Assembly (NCBI RefSeq): GCF_001913705.1
Contig: NZ_MKQD01000085.1
Coordinates: 1-64,000, forward strand
Length of the DNA stretch: 64,000 nucleotides
Source of the DNA: Thalassotalea sp. PP2-459
GTDB taxonomy: Bacteria; Pseudomonadota; Gammaproteobacteria; Enterobacterales; Alteromonadaceae
Direction: 5' to 3'
In this document: in pieces, positions 52,290 to 61,631 of the stretch
Layout of the letters: the number at the start of each line of letters is the position of its first letter
How positions within the stretch are numbered: position 1 is the stretch's first letter
Position numbers and translations under genes: made by a program
The notes under the pieces: model-generated
Databases searched by the model: none
Told to the model about the DNA's origin: nothing
What the model saw: only the letters and a program-made list of their open reading frames with translations

Positions 52290-52765
52290 CCCAATTAAAA
52301 GACATTCATTTACCAGAGCAAGTCCATCAATGGCCTGTTGCAATGGGATGGTGGCTGCTATTAACAGCGCTCGTTATCTTGTTAATTATTGTCATGATTA
52401 AAATCGTGCAAAAAAGAAAACTGCTTGCTGATAAAAAACAAGCGATGACGTTACTCAACTCAACAGACATGAATGCAGAGCAAATTATTGCAACACTAAA
52501 GTGGCTTTCTATGCGTTACTTTCAACGAGGCCATGTTGCGAAGCTTCATGGTAAAGCGTTTGCCAATTTTTTAATTTCAGTTATGCCAGAGAAAAAACAA
52601 GCATTAATTGCTGAAAACTTGCCAGAACTGTTAATAGCGCACTATCGCAACGCAAATGATGAAGAAGCATTAAATGAACTGAAACAACAAGCGATATTAT
52701 GGATAAACTGTGCATTACCGCCCAAAGCAGAATCTAAACCAACGCAACTGGAGCCTGCTCAATGA
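52277..52765 (+). CDS. DUF4381 membrane protein
   Basis: 162-residue protein with one membrane helix (about 19-42, WPVAMGWWLLLTALVILLIIVMI) and a cytoplasmic helical tail, as in DUF4381 members of Bat operons. The ATG at 52277 is within the end of the DUF58 gene; the open frame from 52229 is only upstream readthrough. The next gene overlaps by 4 bp. No enzymatic function is known. Confidence 0.88.
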   Translation: MDPLAQLKDIHLPEQVHQWPVAMGWWLLLTALVILLIIVMIKIVQKRKLLADKKQAMTLLNSTDMNAEQIIATLKWLSMRYFQRGHVAKLHGKAFANFLISVMPEKKQALIAENLPELLIAHYRNANDEEALNELKQQAILWINCALPPKAESKPTQLEPAQ

Positions 52766-53790
52766 TCGAATTAGCATTGCCTTGGGTGTTATTAGCACTG
52801 CCTTTGCCATTAATCGTGTATTTTCTACCCGCAACCGCAAGCAATGAAGCTGCGCCACTGAAAATGCCGGTTTTAGTCTCTTCAAGCACACCTAAAACCT
52901 TATTAGGTAACCAGAAGAAAACACCTATATCATTGCTGGCATTGTTATGGATTTTACTGGTAGTTTCAGCGAGTCAACCACAGTGGTTAGGCGAGCCTGT
53001 AAATATTCCCACTGAAGGACGAGAACTTATGGTTGCCGTCGACCTGTCTGGCAGTATGCAAGTGGAAGACATGAGCTTAAATGGCGCAACCGTTAATCGC
53101 CTTGATATGTTAAAAGTACTATTAGGAGACTTTATTGATCGCAGAGTTGGTGATCGCATCGGTTTGATCTTATTCGGTGATGACGCCTATATGCAAACGC
53201 CCATGACTTTTGATAGAAAAACCGTCAAACAGATGCTCGATGAAACGGTACTAGGTTTGGTTGGTAAGCAAACTGCAATTGGTGATGCTATTGCGCTTTC
53301 CGTTAAACGTTTTGCCGAAAAGAAAGATTCAAACCGCGTTCTCTTGTTATTAACTGACGGTCAAAACACCGCGGGTAAAATATTACCTGAACAAGCACTA
53401 GAATTAGCTGTTGCGAAAAACGTGACGATTTATTCTGTTGGTATTGGTGCTGATGTGATGATCCAACGTTCGTTATTTGGTAAACGCCGCGTAAATCCAT
53501 CAAGTGAGTTAGATGAAGAAACATTAACTAAGCTTGCTGTAGATACCGGTGGTAAATACTTCCGCGCACGAAGCAGTGAAGACATGGAAGAAATCTATCA
53601 ATTACTCGATCAACTAGAGCCTGTTGAGCAAGAACAGCAACAAATGCGACCATTAACCGCCCTGTTTTATTACCCTTTAGCATTTGCTGCTATTATCGTT
53701 TTTAGTTACATTTTATGGTTAAATATTTCAATATATCGACCAATAGGAAAATCAAAAAATACACAAGTAGTAGGTGATAATAATGGCTGA
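52762..53790 (+). CDS. VWA-domain membrane protein, BatA-like
   Basis: 342-residue protein with N-terminal membrane helices (about 5-20 and 58-76), a VWA domain and a C-terminal membrane helix (FYYPLAFAAIIVFSYILWL). The metal-ion-dependent adhesion site is complete in its first part: DLSGSM (about 91-96), with LTDGQN as the later acidic loop. It is likely exposed to the periplasm and pairs with the next VWA protein. Confidence 0.92.
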   Translation: MIELALPWVLLALPLPLIVYFLPATASNEAAPLKMPVLVSSSTPKTLLGNQKKTPISLLALLWILLVVSASQPQWLGEPVNIPTEGRELMVAVDLSGSMQVEDMSLNGATVNRLDMLKVLLGDFIDRRVGDRIGLILFGDDAYMQTPMTFDRKTVKQMLDETVLGLVGKQTAIGDAIALSVKRFAEKKDSNRVLLLLTDGQNTAGKILPEQALELAVAKNVTIYSVGIGADVMIQRSLFGKRRVNPSSELDEETLTKLAVDTGGKYFRARSSEDMEEIYQLLDQLEPVEQEQQQMRPLTALFYYPLAFAAIIVFSYILWLNISIYRPIGKSKNTQVVGDNNG

Positions 53791-55579
53791 TTTTCACTTC
53801 ATTCGACCTTGGTGGTTGTTAGCTACCGTAGGGTTAATTATTACCCTTTATTTACTGAAAAAACATAATGTTAATCAATCGGGTTGGCAAAAATTAATTC
53901 CTAAACATTTAGCAAATGTACTCATCGAAGGCAAACAGAGTGCAAAGGGATTATCGTTAACTATTCCCTTTTTAATAGGATTATTAGCGATCGTGGCACT
54001 TGCTGGCCCAACCTGGAAAAAATTACCCCAGCCTGTATATCAATTGGCACGTGGTTCGGTGTTAATTATGGATATGTCGTATTCAATGTATGCAACTGAT
54101 ATATCCCCTAATAGGTTAACCAGAGCTCGCTACAAAGCCATAGACTTATTAGAAAAATTGAACGAAGGTGAAATAGGCTTAATCGCTTATGCAGGCGATG
54201 CTTTTACCATTAGTCCATTAACAGAAGATATTAACAACATTGAATTACTGTTACCGTCTTTAAGTCCAGATCTTATGCCTGCTCTTGGTAGTAACCCATA
54301 TGCAGCTTTGGCTTTAGCCAGCGATATGTTAAAAAATGCTGGTCATGTTGAAGGCGATGTCTATTGGTTTACTGACGGCATTGATCAAGAAGATGTACAA
54401 GATCTCACGAATTGGGTCAGAGAAAACCCATATCGTTTAAATATAATGGGGATCGGAACCACAGCAGGTGCGCCAATAAAATTACCGAATGGTCAATTAC
54501 TCAAAGATGACAGTGGTGCGATTGTGGTACCCAAGTTATCAGAAAACTTATTATCCACCGTTGCAGCACAAGGCAAAGGACAATATGCTCGCATGGTAAA
54601 CAGTAATCAAGATATTGACACCATTGTATTACCGCCAATAAAGCACGATGCAGAAAGTAACAATGAAAGTTCACAAACCGGCGATCAATGGCAAGAGTTT
54701 GGACCTTACCTAGTGTTATTAATGTTACCTTTAGTTTTGCTATATTTCCGTCGTGGAAAACTACTTACCCTAGTACCTATTTTATTCTTAATGACACCAA
54801 GCAAGCCCGTTTATGCTGACTTCTGGCAGAATTTATGGCAAACGAAAGATCAACAAGGTCAAGCCTTATACAACGCTAAAGATTATGAAAAAGCTGCCAA
54901 TACTTTTGAAGATCCAATGTGGCAAGGCAGTGCACATTACCAGGCGGGTAACTATCAAGCAGCACTTGACGCTTTTTCAAAGGGTCATGACGCCGATGCT
55001 TTATTCAATCAAGGAAACGCACTGGCTAAATTACAACAATTCGACGAGGCACTTGCTGCCTACGATAAAGCGTTAGAGTTAAACCCAGAGCTACAAGACG
55101 CCAAAGAAAATAAAGCGTTGGTAGAACAATTAAAACAGCAACAAGAACAACAACAAAATCAAGATAATCAACAGAATAAAGATCAAAATCAACAAGAAGA
55201 AAATAACGAACAACAAAGCGATCAAAACCAACAACAAGAACAAGAAAAAAATCAGCAGCAAAGTGAAGACCAACAAGAGCAAAATAAAGAACAGCAACAA
55301 CAGGCAGCTCAAGACCAGCAAAAAGAGCAAGAACAAGAGCAAAATCCTGAACAAGAAAATCAAGCCCAAGAAAAGCCTGAGCAGCAACCCGAGCAGCAAC
55401 AGGAACAACAAGCTAAGGCAGCTAAAGCCCAACAAGAACAAGAAATGGAGCAAAAGCATCAGCAACTGTTAAATAAAGTCACTGATGATCCTTACTTATT
55501 ATTGCGTAATAAAATGCAGTTGGAATATCAAAAACGTCGTCAAAATAGAACCAGCGTAGGAGCACAGAAAAAGTGGTAA
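53783..55579 (+). CDS. VWA/TPR membrane protein with Gln-rich tail, BatB-BatC-like
   Basis: 598 residues from ATG 53783 (an in-frame GTG at 53774 is less likely). The first half is BatB-like: membrane helices near both ends and a VWA domain with the DMSYSM metal site (about 97-102). The second half is BatC-like: a predicted membrane helix near 310-330, then TPR repeats (about 350-437). Residues about 449-562 are extremely rich in Gln, Glu and Asn, encoded by a mix of CAA and CAG. The tail closes with a basic segment. The combination equals a BatB-BatC fusion. Confidence 0.9.
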   Translation: MADFHFIRPWWLLATVGLIITLYLLKKHNVNQSGWQKLIPKHLANVLIEGKQSAKGLSLTIPFLIGLLAIVALAGPTWKKLPQPVYQLARGSVLIMDMSYSMYATDISPNRLTRARYKAIDLLEKLNEGEIGLIAYAGDAFTISPLTEDINNIELLLPSLSPDLMPALGSNPYAALALASDMLKNAGHVEGDVYWFTDGIDQEDVQDLTNWVRENPYRLNIMGIGTTAGAPIKLPNGQLLKDDSGAIVVPKLSENLLSTVAAQGKGQYARMVNSNQDIDTIVLPPIKHDAESNNESSQTGDQWQEFGPYLVLLMLPLVLLYFRRGKLLTLVPILFLMTPSKPVYADFWQNLWQTKDQQGQALYNAKDYEKAANTFEDPMWQGSAHYQAGNYQAALDAFSKGHDADALFNQGNALAKLQQFDEALAAYDKALELNPELQDAKENKALVEQLKQQQEQQQNQDNQQNKDQNQQEENNEQQSDQNQQQEQEKNQQQSEDQQEQNKEQQQQAAQDQQKEQEQEQNPEQENQAQEKPEQQPEQQQEQQAKAAKAQQEQEMEQKHQQLLNKVTDDPYLLLRNKMQLEYQKRRQNRTSVGAQKKW

Positions 55580-57219
55580 AAGTTTTAACCGCCCTTTTAA
55601 CGTTATTTATTACAGTAAATGCGTACGCGTTAACTGAAGTTACTGCAACTATCGACAAAAACCCAGTGATTGTTAATGAGTCATTCGTATTAACGGTAGT
55701 CGCAAATGATGATGTTGACACGAACGCTTTAGATACATCAGCGTTGATGCAAGATTTTATCGTAGGCCGTACCTCAGTTAGTTCGCAAACGAGCATGGTA
55801 AACTTTAAAACAACTCGCACCACCCGTTGGACGACAGTATTAATTGCCAGAAAGGCAGGAAATTACACGATTCCACCACTAACAGTGGATGGCGTAACCA
55901 CCAAACCAATAGACGTAAAAGTCATTAACGCAAGCGAAAACAATACCGACACACAGCAAACGTTGTTTATCACAACGGATATTTCTGCAAAAGATGTCTA
56001 TGTTCAACAACAATTAACGTTGACCATTAAGTTACATTTCGCTGCGGAATTAAAAAGAGGCAGCCTAACAGAACCCGAACTTGAAGGCGCAAATATCACT
56101 CAAGTAGGTAAAGACAAGGAAGGTGAAACAATCATCAATGGCATTCGTTATCGAGTTATTGAACGAACCTATGCTATTAGCCCGCAAAAAAGCGGTGAAT
56201 TTACGTTAAAATCACCAGTATTTTCAGGCGAAATCATGGTGCCTTCAACGCGTAGAAATAGCTTTTTAAGCTTTGCAGAAACGAAACCTGTCAGTGTCAT
56301 CGGAGAAGAAATCCCCATTAACGTTAAGGCGATTCCGACAAACTATCAAGGTACATGGTTACCTAGCGAGTTATTATCCATTCACCAAGAATGGCAGCCA
56401 AAAGTTACGGAGTTTAAAGTCGGTGAACCCATTACACGGGTGATCACATTAACCGCTGCGGGGCTATCAGAAGAACAGTTACCAGAATTAGAAATGTCAT
56501 TACCTGCAGGATTGAAGGTATACCCAGATCAAGCTGAACTACACACGGGCATGAATAACAATCGATTAGTCAGTCAAAAAGTACGGAACTTTGCCATCGT
56601 TGCCAATAAACCCGGAAACTACCAATTGCCTGAAATAGTTATCCCTTGGTGGAACACCGTGACCAATGAATATCAAGAAGCAGTCATTCCAGCACAAATT
56701 ATTACCATAGCGGCGAATACTGAACAACCTGAGTTTGTTTTACCACCAAACGAAGCACAAATAACGCCAACACAAACCCCGATTGAAAAAACAGTATACG
56801 TAGAAAAAGCCTCTATACTTCAATGGGTATTTCTCGCATTGTGGCTGTTAACATTATTGGCATGGTTGATTACGTATCAAAAACAAAAAAGTACGCAAAA
56901 AACAGCGGTTGTATCCAAGGTAAATGATCACTACTTAGCACTTTTAGCGGCCTGTAAAAAACATAATAGCGAACAAGTTTTTACCCATTTACTGCCTTGG
57001 TATAACAGTTTAAATCTACAATCAGTTTCTACTATTAGTCAGTTACTAGCATCAACAAATAATCAACCGCTTATCGCTGCCATTGAAGAACTGCAACTTG
57101 CAAAATATGGACAAGCCCCCATTGCATGGCAGGGTGACAATCTAGCGAAAGCAATCCAGCAAGTAAATAAAACCCAAAGTACACAACAACAGAACAATGG
57201 TTTTCAACTTAACCCATAA
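55573..57219 (+). CDS. BatD family protein
   Basis: 548-residue protein with a signal peptide (KVLTALLTLFITVNAYA), a long region of beta-sandwich (oxygen-tolerance/BatD) domains in the periplasm, a membrane helix near 418-440 (WVFLALWLLTLLAWLITY) and a cytoplasmic tail. Start is GTG overlapping the previous stop by 7 bp. BatD proteins are thought to work with the BatA/B VWA proteins at the membrane; the exact role is unknown. Confidence 0.9.
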   Translation: MVKVLTALLTLFITVNAYALTEVTATIDKNPVIVNESFVLTVVANDDVDTNALDTSALMQDFIVGRTSVSSQTSMVNFKTTRTTRWTTVLIARKAGNYTIPPLTVDGVTTKPIDVKVINASENNTDTQQTLFITTDISAKDVYVQQQLTLTIKLHFAAELKRGSLTEPELEGANITQVGKDKEGETIINGIRYRVIERTYAISPQKSGEFTLKSPVFSGEIMVPSTRRNSFLSFAETKPVSVIGEEIPINVKAIPTNYQGTWLPSELLSIHQEWQPKVTEFKVGEPITRVITLTAAGLSEEQLPELEMSLPAGLKVYPDQAELHTGMNNNRLVSQKVRNFAIVANKPGNYQLPEIVIPWWNTVTNEYQEAVIPAQIITIAANTEQPEFVLPPNEAQITPTQTPIEKTVYVEKASILQWVFLALWLLTLLAWLITYQKQKSTQKTAVVSKVNDHYLALLAACKKHNSEQVFTHLLPWYNSLNLQSVSTISQLLASTNNQPLIAAIEELQLAKYGQAPIAWQGDNLAKAIQQVNKTQSTQQQNNGFQLNP

Positions 57220-57253
57220 GCTTAGTTGTGCATTAGCGGTCAATGTTAAAATG

Positions 57254-57289
57254 AGAAAGCAGCGAAGAGATGCCCTCTAACTGCTTTCT
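57254..57289 (+). terminator. Probable terminator of the MoxR-Bat operon
   Basis: AGAAAGCAG (57254-57262) pairs with CTGCTTTCT (57281-57289) and is followed by TTACTT; loop 18 nt with its own weak GAGA/CTCT pairing. It is 35 bp after the BatD stop. Confidence 0.6.
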
Positions 57290-57403
57290 TTACTTCGTAC
57301 ATACAGCCCTCTCCAAATACCCTATAATTAGAGCAACGCAAAACAACGTATAAATTTTTTCTTATTAAGAAATTTAATTCGTTATGCTCAGGTCTATAAC
57401 ACC

Positions 57404-57919
57404 ATGGCGACAAAACAAGTTAGATATGAAGCACTCGTGAAGGCATTACATGGCGATCTTTATCGTTATGCCTTTTGGCTCACACATGACCGTCAAGTGT
57501 CAGAAGATTTAGTGCAAGAAACCTTTTTACGTGCATGGCGAGCATTAGATTCATTAAAAGATGAAAAAGCGGCGAAGTCATGGTTAATTACTATTTTACG
57601 TAGAGAAAACGCAAGACGTTTCGAACGTAAAAGATTTGAGATGAGTGAGTATGAAGAAGCAACAATACAAGATGTAAAATCCACTAACGCTGAACAAGAA
57701 ATTGAAAATCAATGGCTAAGAGATAAAATTGCTAAAATGCCTGAAGAATATAGAGAGCCTCTGGTACTGCAAGTGATCGGCGGCTTTAGCGGTGAAGAAA
57801 TCGCAACCATGTTATCTCTTAATAAAAATACCGTGATGACTCGGCTATTTCGCGCGAGAAATCAATTAAAAGACGCACTAGAAGACGAACCAATTATGCG
57901 AGGTTTCCAAAATGGATGA
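57404..57919 (+). CDS. ECF RNA polymerase sigma factor
   Basis: 171-residue sigma-70 family protein with only regions 2 and 4. Region 2 has LYRYAFWLTHDRQVSEDLVQETFLRAWRALDSL (about 17-49); region 4 has the helix-turn-helix EYREPLVLQVIGGFSGEEIATMLSLNKNTVMTRLFRAR (about 116-153). It overlaps the next gene by 8 bp, the common sigma/anti-sigma layout, and is probably inhibited by that product. A target promoter cannot be deduced here. Confidence 0.94.
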   Translation: MATKQVRYEALVKALHGDLYRYAFWLTHDRQVSEDLVQETFLRAWRALDSLKDEKAAKSWLITILRRENARRFERKRFEMSEYEEATIQDVKSTNAEQEIENQWLRDKIAKMPEEYREPLVLQVIGGFSGEEIATMLSLNKNTVMTRLFRARNQLKDALEDEPIMRGFQNG

Positions 57920-58625
57920 TTTGCAATTTAGACGTGAAATTTATGCAGATCCCAAATCCAATTCGCCTGAAATACTTAAGGCGAAGAATACAGATCCTGC
58001 AAAATTAAAATTTGCACAAGAAGTAGAGGCACTCGATGATAAAATCTCAAATGCGCTTAATATTCCTGTGCCTGATGACCTTTGTCAAACATTGATCTTA
58101 CGTCAATCATTGGCAAGTCATCAGCAACAAAAACGCAAGAAGTATATTAGAGTAGCGCTTGCTGCTTCCATCACCTTGGCAATTGGCCTAACAGTTAATC
58201 AATTGCAGTTTTCTCATGCTTATGACTCGGTTGGTGATTACGCTATTGCTCACGTTAATCATGAAGCAAAATACTTCTCTAACAGTATAGAAGCTAATAT
58301 TCCCTTAGGCGCACTTAACAAAAAAATGGCATCATTTAACGGAAGCTTTACCGATTCAATGGGAGACTTATTAATGGCAGAATTTTGCCGATTTGACGGT
58401 ATAAAAAGCTTACATATGGTATTTCGAGGCAAAAATAGCCCCGTGAATATTTTTGTCGTACCTCAAAGTAAACATTTATCCTATAAAACCGTTTTTGATA
58501 ATCATCAATACAACGGCATAGTTAGCAGCACTAATGATAGCCACATAATTGTTGTTGGGGATAAAGCTGAGCCGTTAAAGCAATGGCAGCTAAAATTACA
58601 AAATCAGTTACGATGGTTTTCATAA
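57912..58625 (+). CDS. DUF3379 protein, likely anti-sigma factor
   Basis: 237 residues. A cytoplasmic N-terminal part (MDDLQFRREIYADPKS, about 1-73) with Asp/Glu-rich helices, one membrane helix (about 77-95, VALAASITLAIGLTVNQL) and a periplasmic domain. This matches DUF3379, a family found next to ECF sigma factors in Shewanella and relatives. Anti-sigma function is inferred from topology and the 8-bp overlap. No zinc-binding HxxxCxxC motif is visible. Confidence 0.82.
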   Translation: MDDLQFRREIYADPKSNSPEILKAKNTDPAKLKFAQEVEALDDKISNALNIPVPDDLCQTLILRQSLASHQQQKRKKYIRVALAASITLAIGLTVNQLQFSHAYDSVGDYAIAHVNHEAKYFSNSIEANIPLGALNKKMASFNGSFTDSMGDLLMAEFCRFDGIKSLHMVFRGKNSPVNIFVVPQSKHLSYKTVFDNHQYNGIVSSTNDSHIIVVGDKAEPLKQWQLKLQNQLRWFS

Positions 58626-58667
58626 TCGAAACACCACAATATTGTTAAGACATCAGAATTAATAAAT

Positions 58668-58815
58668 TAAGGCCTGTTGATCTTTCGCGTTTATTTTTGC
58701 AGCCGTTTATTGGTATTTAGACAAGGCATTGCGATTAATGTGTGGTTATTCCACATGAAAAAGCAATAACGACGTATAAATAACAAAAAACGCTGCCCTT
58801 TGGGTTCAGCTAATT
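58668..58815 (+). repeat. Intergenic repeat copy B (left part)
   Basis: Left terminus TA-AGGCCTGTTGATC followed by TTTC and GTTTATTTTTGCAGC; then a core (58713-58771) with 54 of 59 identities to copy A in the opposite orientation; then GGGTTCAGCTAA, shared with copy C. The right terminus is missing, so the copy is truncated or replaced. Confidence 0.65.
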
Positions 58816-58949
58816 ACCATTGAAACGAGCCAACTTCCACTAAACACTCTGATTCCATTATTAATGCTAGTTAAATGCTTCACTGTCGTTTAACATAACA
58901 ATCATTCCCTCAATATAAATTACGAATAAAACTGCTAACGTAGTTTTAC

Positions 58950-59218
58950 TAGAGCGTGTTGATCTTTCATGTTTACTTTTGCCGCAATTTTTTTGGTATT
59001 TATACAAGGCAACACTTGCGCCATGTAGTTATTCTACTCCAGTCAAGCGTTAACACAGTAGAAATGCCAAACAGATACAGCCCGAAGGGTTCAACTAAAC
59101 GCCTCCTGCTCTTTGTTACTTGAATTAACCATAGAATGACTATGCAATAATCCAAGTGCCGCGATCAGAAGGCGTTTAAATTGAACAAAACTTAAACAGC
59201 AAGGATCAACACGCTCTA
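58950..59218. repeat. Intergenic repeat copy C with TA-flanked 13-bp inverted termini
   Basis: Terminal arms GAGCGTGTTGATC (58952-58964) and GATCAACACGCTC (59204-59216) are perfect inverted repeats, each bordered by TA on the outside, and weaker similarity continues inward for about 18 bases. An inner stem TAAACGCCT/AGGCGTTTA bounds the right half. No ORF. The layout is that of a MITE-like element mobilised by a TA-targeting (IS630/mariner) transposase, or of a structured intergenic repeat. Confidence 0.75.
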
Positions 59219-59322
59219 ATTAAGTACAATATACTTCCCTATTTCATCGAATTAAAATAAAAATGATGAAATTCAACGGTAATTCTCCTATATTCGTAGT
59301 AAATAAGTGTGCAGGAAACTTT

Positions 59323-60543
59323 ATGTATTTTTACGCAGCTCGCCAACCCATCTTAGATAAAGAAAAGCAATTGTTTGCTTACGAGTTACTTTTTCGTGAC
59401 AACATCAACAATGTTTTCCCTGATATCGATGGTGATGAAGCTACCAGCAAGATGATTGATGCTAGTAAATTCAACATGGGGATCAGCGAATTTACAGGCA
59501 AAAAACCTGCGTTTATTAATTTTACATTGGAAACACTCAGCAAAGGCCTTCCGGAAATGCTAACGCCGGAAGAAATCGTTGTTGAAATATTAGAAACCGT
59601 TAAACCAGGGAAAAAACTGTTAGCACTTTGTCAGTCTTTATTTGAAAAAGGTTACACCCTTGCATTAGATGATTATGAGCATCAAAATGTTTGGGCCCAT
59701 TTTTACCCGTTTATAAAGATCATTAAAATTGATTGGCAAACCACAAGTATTGAACAAATTAAGCAGATAAAAGTGGCGATTTCAGCCCATGACCATATCC
59801 AATTACTCGCTGAAAAAGTCGAGACACACGAAGAATATCATCAAGCACAAGAGCTTGGTTTTGAACTCTTCCAAGGTTTTTTCTTTGCTAAGCCAGAGAT
59901 GATAAAAACAAAGTCTTTATCGCCCTCTCAAATGGCAATGGCGGAATTATTATATGAAACATCTAAACCCGAATTAGATCTAGGCGCAATCACCAATGTA
60001 TTTGAACGTGATGTTACCCTATCTTATAAACTATTACGTTATGCGAACTCTGCTATTTTTAAACGACGTAATGAAATCTCAACCATTAAACAAGCGCTGG
60101 TTACGTTAGGGTCTGGCGAACTTAAACGTTTTTTAGGGCTTTTATTTGCCACTAATATCAATCCTGATAAACCTAATGAGTTGATCAACGCAGCCATGAC
60201 GCGGGCAAAATTTTGCGAAACGATATCAAAAGATATAAATGCTCCTATAGACACCTCTATTGCCTTCTTAACGGGCTTATTATCATTAATTGATGCGATA
60301 CTTGATGAAGAGCTTTCAAGCATTATGGACAAGCTACCATTAGCGCAAGAGATAAAAGATGCGCTGATCACCAAAAAAGGTGTACTTGCAGCGTTAGTGA
60401 TCCTTGTTGAGCAAATTGAACACGCCGACTGGGAAAAAACCAATAAAGTCATGGAAAAACTAGGCTTAAAAAAAGAGCCTGTTTTAGAAAGTTATAATGA
60501 TGCTATTGCTTGGGCTGATGAACAATGTCAATTATCGACATAA
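59323..60543 (+). CDS. EAL-HDOD signalling protein (YuxH family)
   Basis: 406 residues from ATG 59323, which has AGGAAA five bases upstream; the frame is open from 59263 without a ribosome site. The N-terminal EAL-like domain has ARQPILDKEKQLFAYELLFRD, with ELL in place of EAL, and lacks the full DDFGTG/EGVE catalytic set (DDYEHQ; EKVE), so it is probably a non-catalytic c-di-GMP or protein-binding module. The C-terminal HDOD domain (about 195-395) starts with LSPSQMAMAELLYE. Members act in motility, biofilm or competence control; this one's partner is unknown. Confidence 0.92.
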   Translation: MYFYAARQPILDKEKQLFAYELLFRDNINNVFPDIDGDEATSKMIDASKFNMGISEFTGKKPAFINFTLETLSKGLPEMLTPEEIVVEILETVKPGKKLLALCQSLFEKGYTLALDDYEHQNVWAHFYPFIKIIKIDWQTTSIEQIKQIKVAISAHDHIQLLAEKVETHEEYHQAQELGFELFQGFFFAKPEMIKTKSLSPSQMAMAELLYETSKPELDLGAITNVFERDVTLSYKLLRYANSAIFKRRNEISTIKQALVTLGSGELKRFLGLLFATNINPDKPNELINAAMTRAKFCETISKDINAPIDTSIAFLTGLLSLIDAILDEELSSIMDKLPLAQEIKDALITKKGVLAALVILVEQIEHADWEKTNKVMEKLGLKKEPVLESYNDAIAWADEQCQLST

Positions 60544-60565
60544 TACATCATTCGCCCATAAAGTT

Positions 60566-60590
60566 AAAAAAGCCGCAAAGCGGCTTTTTT
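60566..60590. terminator. Bidirectional terminator between convergent genes
   Basis: AAAAAAGCCGC-AAA-GCGGCTTTTTT: a perfect 11-bp stem with tracts in the correct order on both strands. It lies between the convergent EAL-HDOD and galE genes and includes two bases of the galE stop codon. Confidence 0.92.
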
Positions 60591-61602
60591 AGTTTGTGTA
60601 CCCTTCAGGGTTCGTAGACTGCCAACGCCAAGTATCTTCTAGCATTTCAGTTAAATTTCGCTCTGCTTTCCAATCTAGCACCTCTTTAGCCAACGCTGCA
60701 TTCGCATATACTGTTGCAATATCCCCTGCACGTCGAGAAGCAACCTTATAAGGGACTTCCTTACCACTAATATGGCTAAACCCATTAACTATTTCTAAAA
60801 CTGAGGTACCGTTACCAGTGCCAAGATTTATTGCTTGGCAACCAGAGTGAGTTGATAACGCTTCCAACGCTTTAATATGCCCTAACGCCAAATCAACCAC
60901 ATGAATATAGTCACGAACACCTGTTCCATCAGGTGTGTCATAATCGTCACCAAACACTTGTAATTGTGCTAAACGACCAATCGCTACCTGAGAAACATAA
61001 GGAAGTAAATTATTGGGAATATCGTTAGGATCTTCGCCAATAAGCCCTGATTGATGTGCACCAATAGGGTTAAAATATCGTAAATTTATAATCGACCAAT
61101 CCGCGTCGCTTTTGGCTAAATCAAATAAAATTTCTTCGATCATTAACTTAGTGCGACCATAAGGGTTTGTCGCTGAAGTAGGCATTGCTTCATCAAGCGG
61201 TGATACATTATTTTCACCATAAACGGTTGCAGAAGAACTAAACACCAACTTTTTAACGTTATGAGCAGCCATCACTTCGAATAACACCACTGAACCTGTT
61301 ACATTATTATGGTAATAACTCAGTGGAATCTCATTAGACTCACCAACGGCTTTTAGCCCAGCAAAATGTACAACTGCTTCAGGTTTATACGTCGAGAAAA
61401 CATCATTTAAGGCATTGCGATCGCATATATCAGCTTTGACAAATTGCGGTACTTTACCGGTAATTTTTTCGATACGAGATAAAACGAGTTCCGAAGAATT
61501 AACTAAATTATCAACAATAACAACATCATGTCCTAAAGATAATAATTCAACAACTGTATGGCTGCCAATATAGCCCGTACCACCTGTAATTAATAACTTC
61601 AT
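60589..61602 (-). CDS. galE: UDP-glucose 4-epimerase
   Basis: Short-chain dehydrogenase-type epimerase interconverting UDP-glucose and UDP-galactose, supplying sugars for LPS or exopolysaccharide (337 residues, E. coli 338). The NAD-binding GGTGYIGSH is at 7-15, the catalytic SSSATVYG serine near 122-124, and YGRTK is the YxxxK pair near 148-152. Ends PEGYTN. It is transcribed after the DHH gene with a 29-bp gap, so may be part of the same transcript. Confidence 0.96.
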   Translation of the reverse strand: MKLLITGGTGYIGSHTVVELLSLGHDVVIVDNLVNSSELVLSRIEKITGKVPQFVKADICDRNALNDVFSTYKPEAVVHFAGLKAVGESNEIPLSYYHNNVTGSVVLFEVMAAHNVKKLVFSSSATVYGENNVSPLDEAMPTSATNPYGRTKLMIEEILFDLAKSDADWSIINLRYFNPIGAHQSGLIGEDPNDIPNNLLPYVSQVAIGRLAQLQVFGDDYDTPDGTGVRDYIHVVDLALGHIKALEALSTHSGCQAINLGTGNGTSVLEIVNGFSHISGKEVPYKVASRRAGDIATVYANAALAKEVLDWKAERNLTEMLEDTWRWQSTNPEGYTN

Positions 61603-61631
61603 TACTTCCCCTTTGTATAAAAGTCTATATT

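Larger units (their letters stand above)
58626..59322. other. 697-bp spacer carrying two related intergenic repeats
   Basis: No gene is found between the DUF3379 gene and the EAL-HDOD gene. It contains repeat copy B (from 58668), a stretch of nothing recognisable (about 58820-58949), and repeat copy C (58950-59218). The promoter of the EAL-HDOD gene must lie at the right end or within copy C. Confidence 0.7.

Noticed and set aside
55130-55465. Minus-strand open frame of 111 codons made almost wholly of Leu, Phe and Ile
   Set aside because: It is the reverse of the CAA/CAG/GAA-rich tail of the VWA/TPR protein; composition explains the lack of stops.
58626-59262. Possible degraded transposase gene between the repeats
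   Set aside because: No frame of useful length or transposase motif is found; only non-coding repeat material.
60039-60452. 137-codon minus-strand frame opposite the HDOD domain
   Set aside because: Antisense shadow; Ser/Ala-rich product with no domain features.
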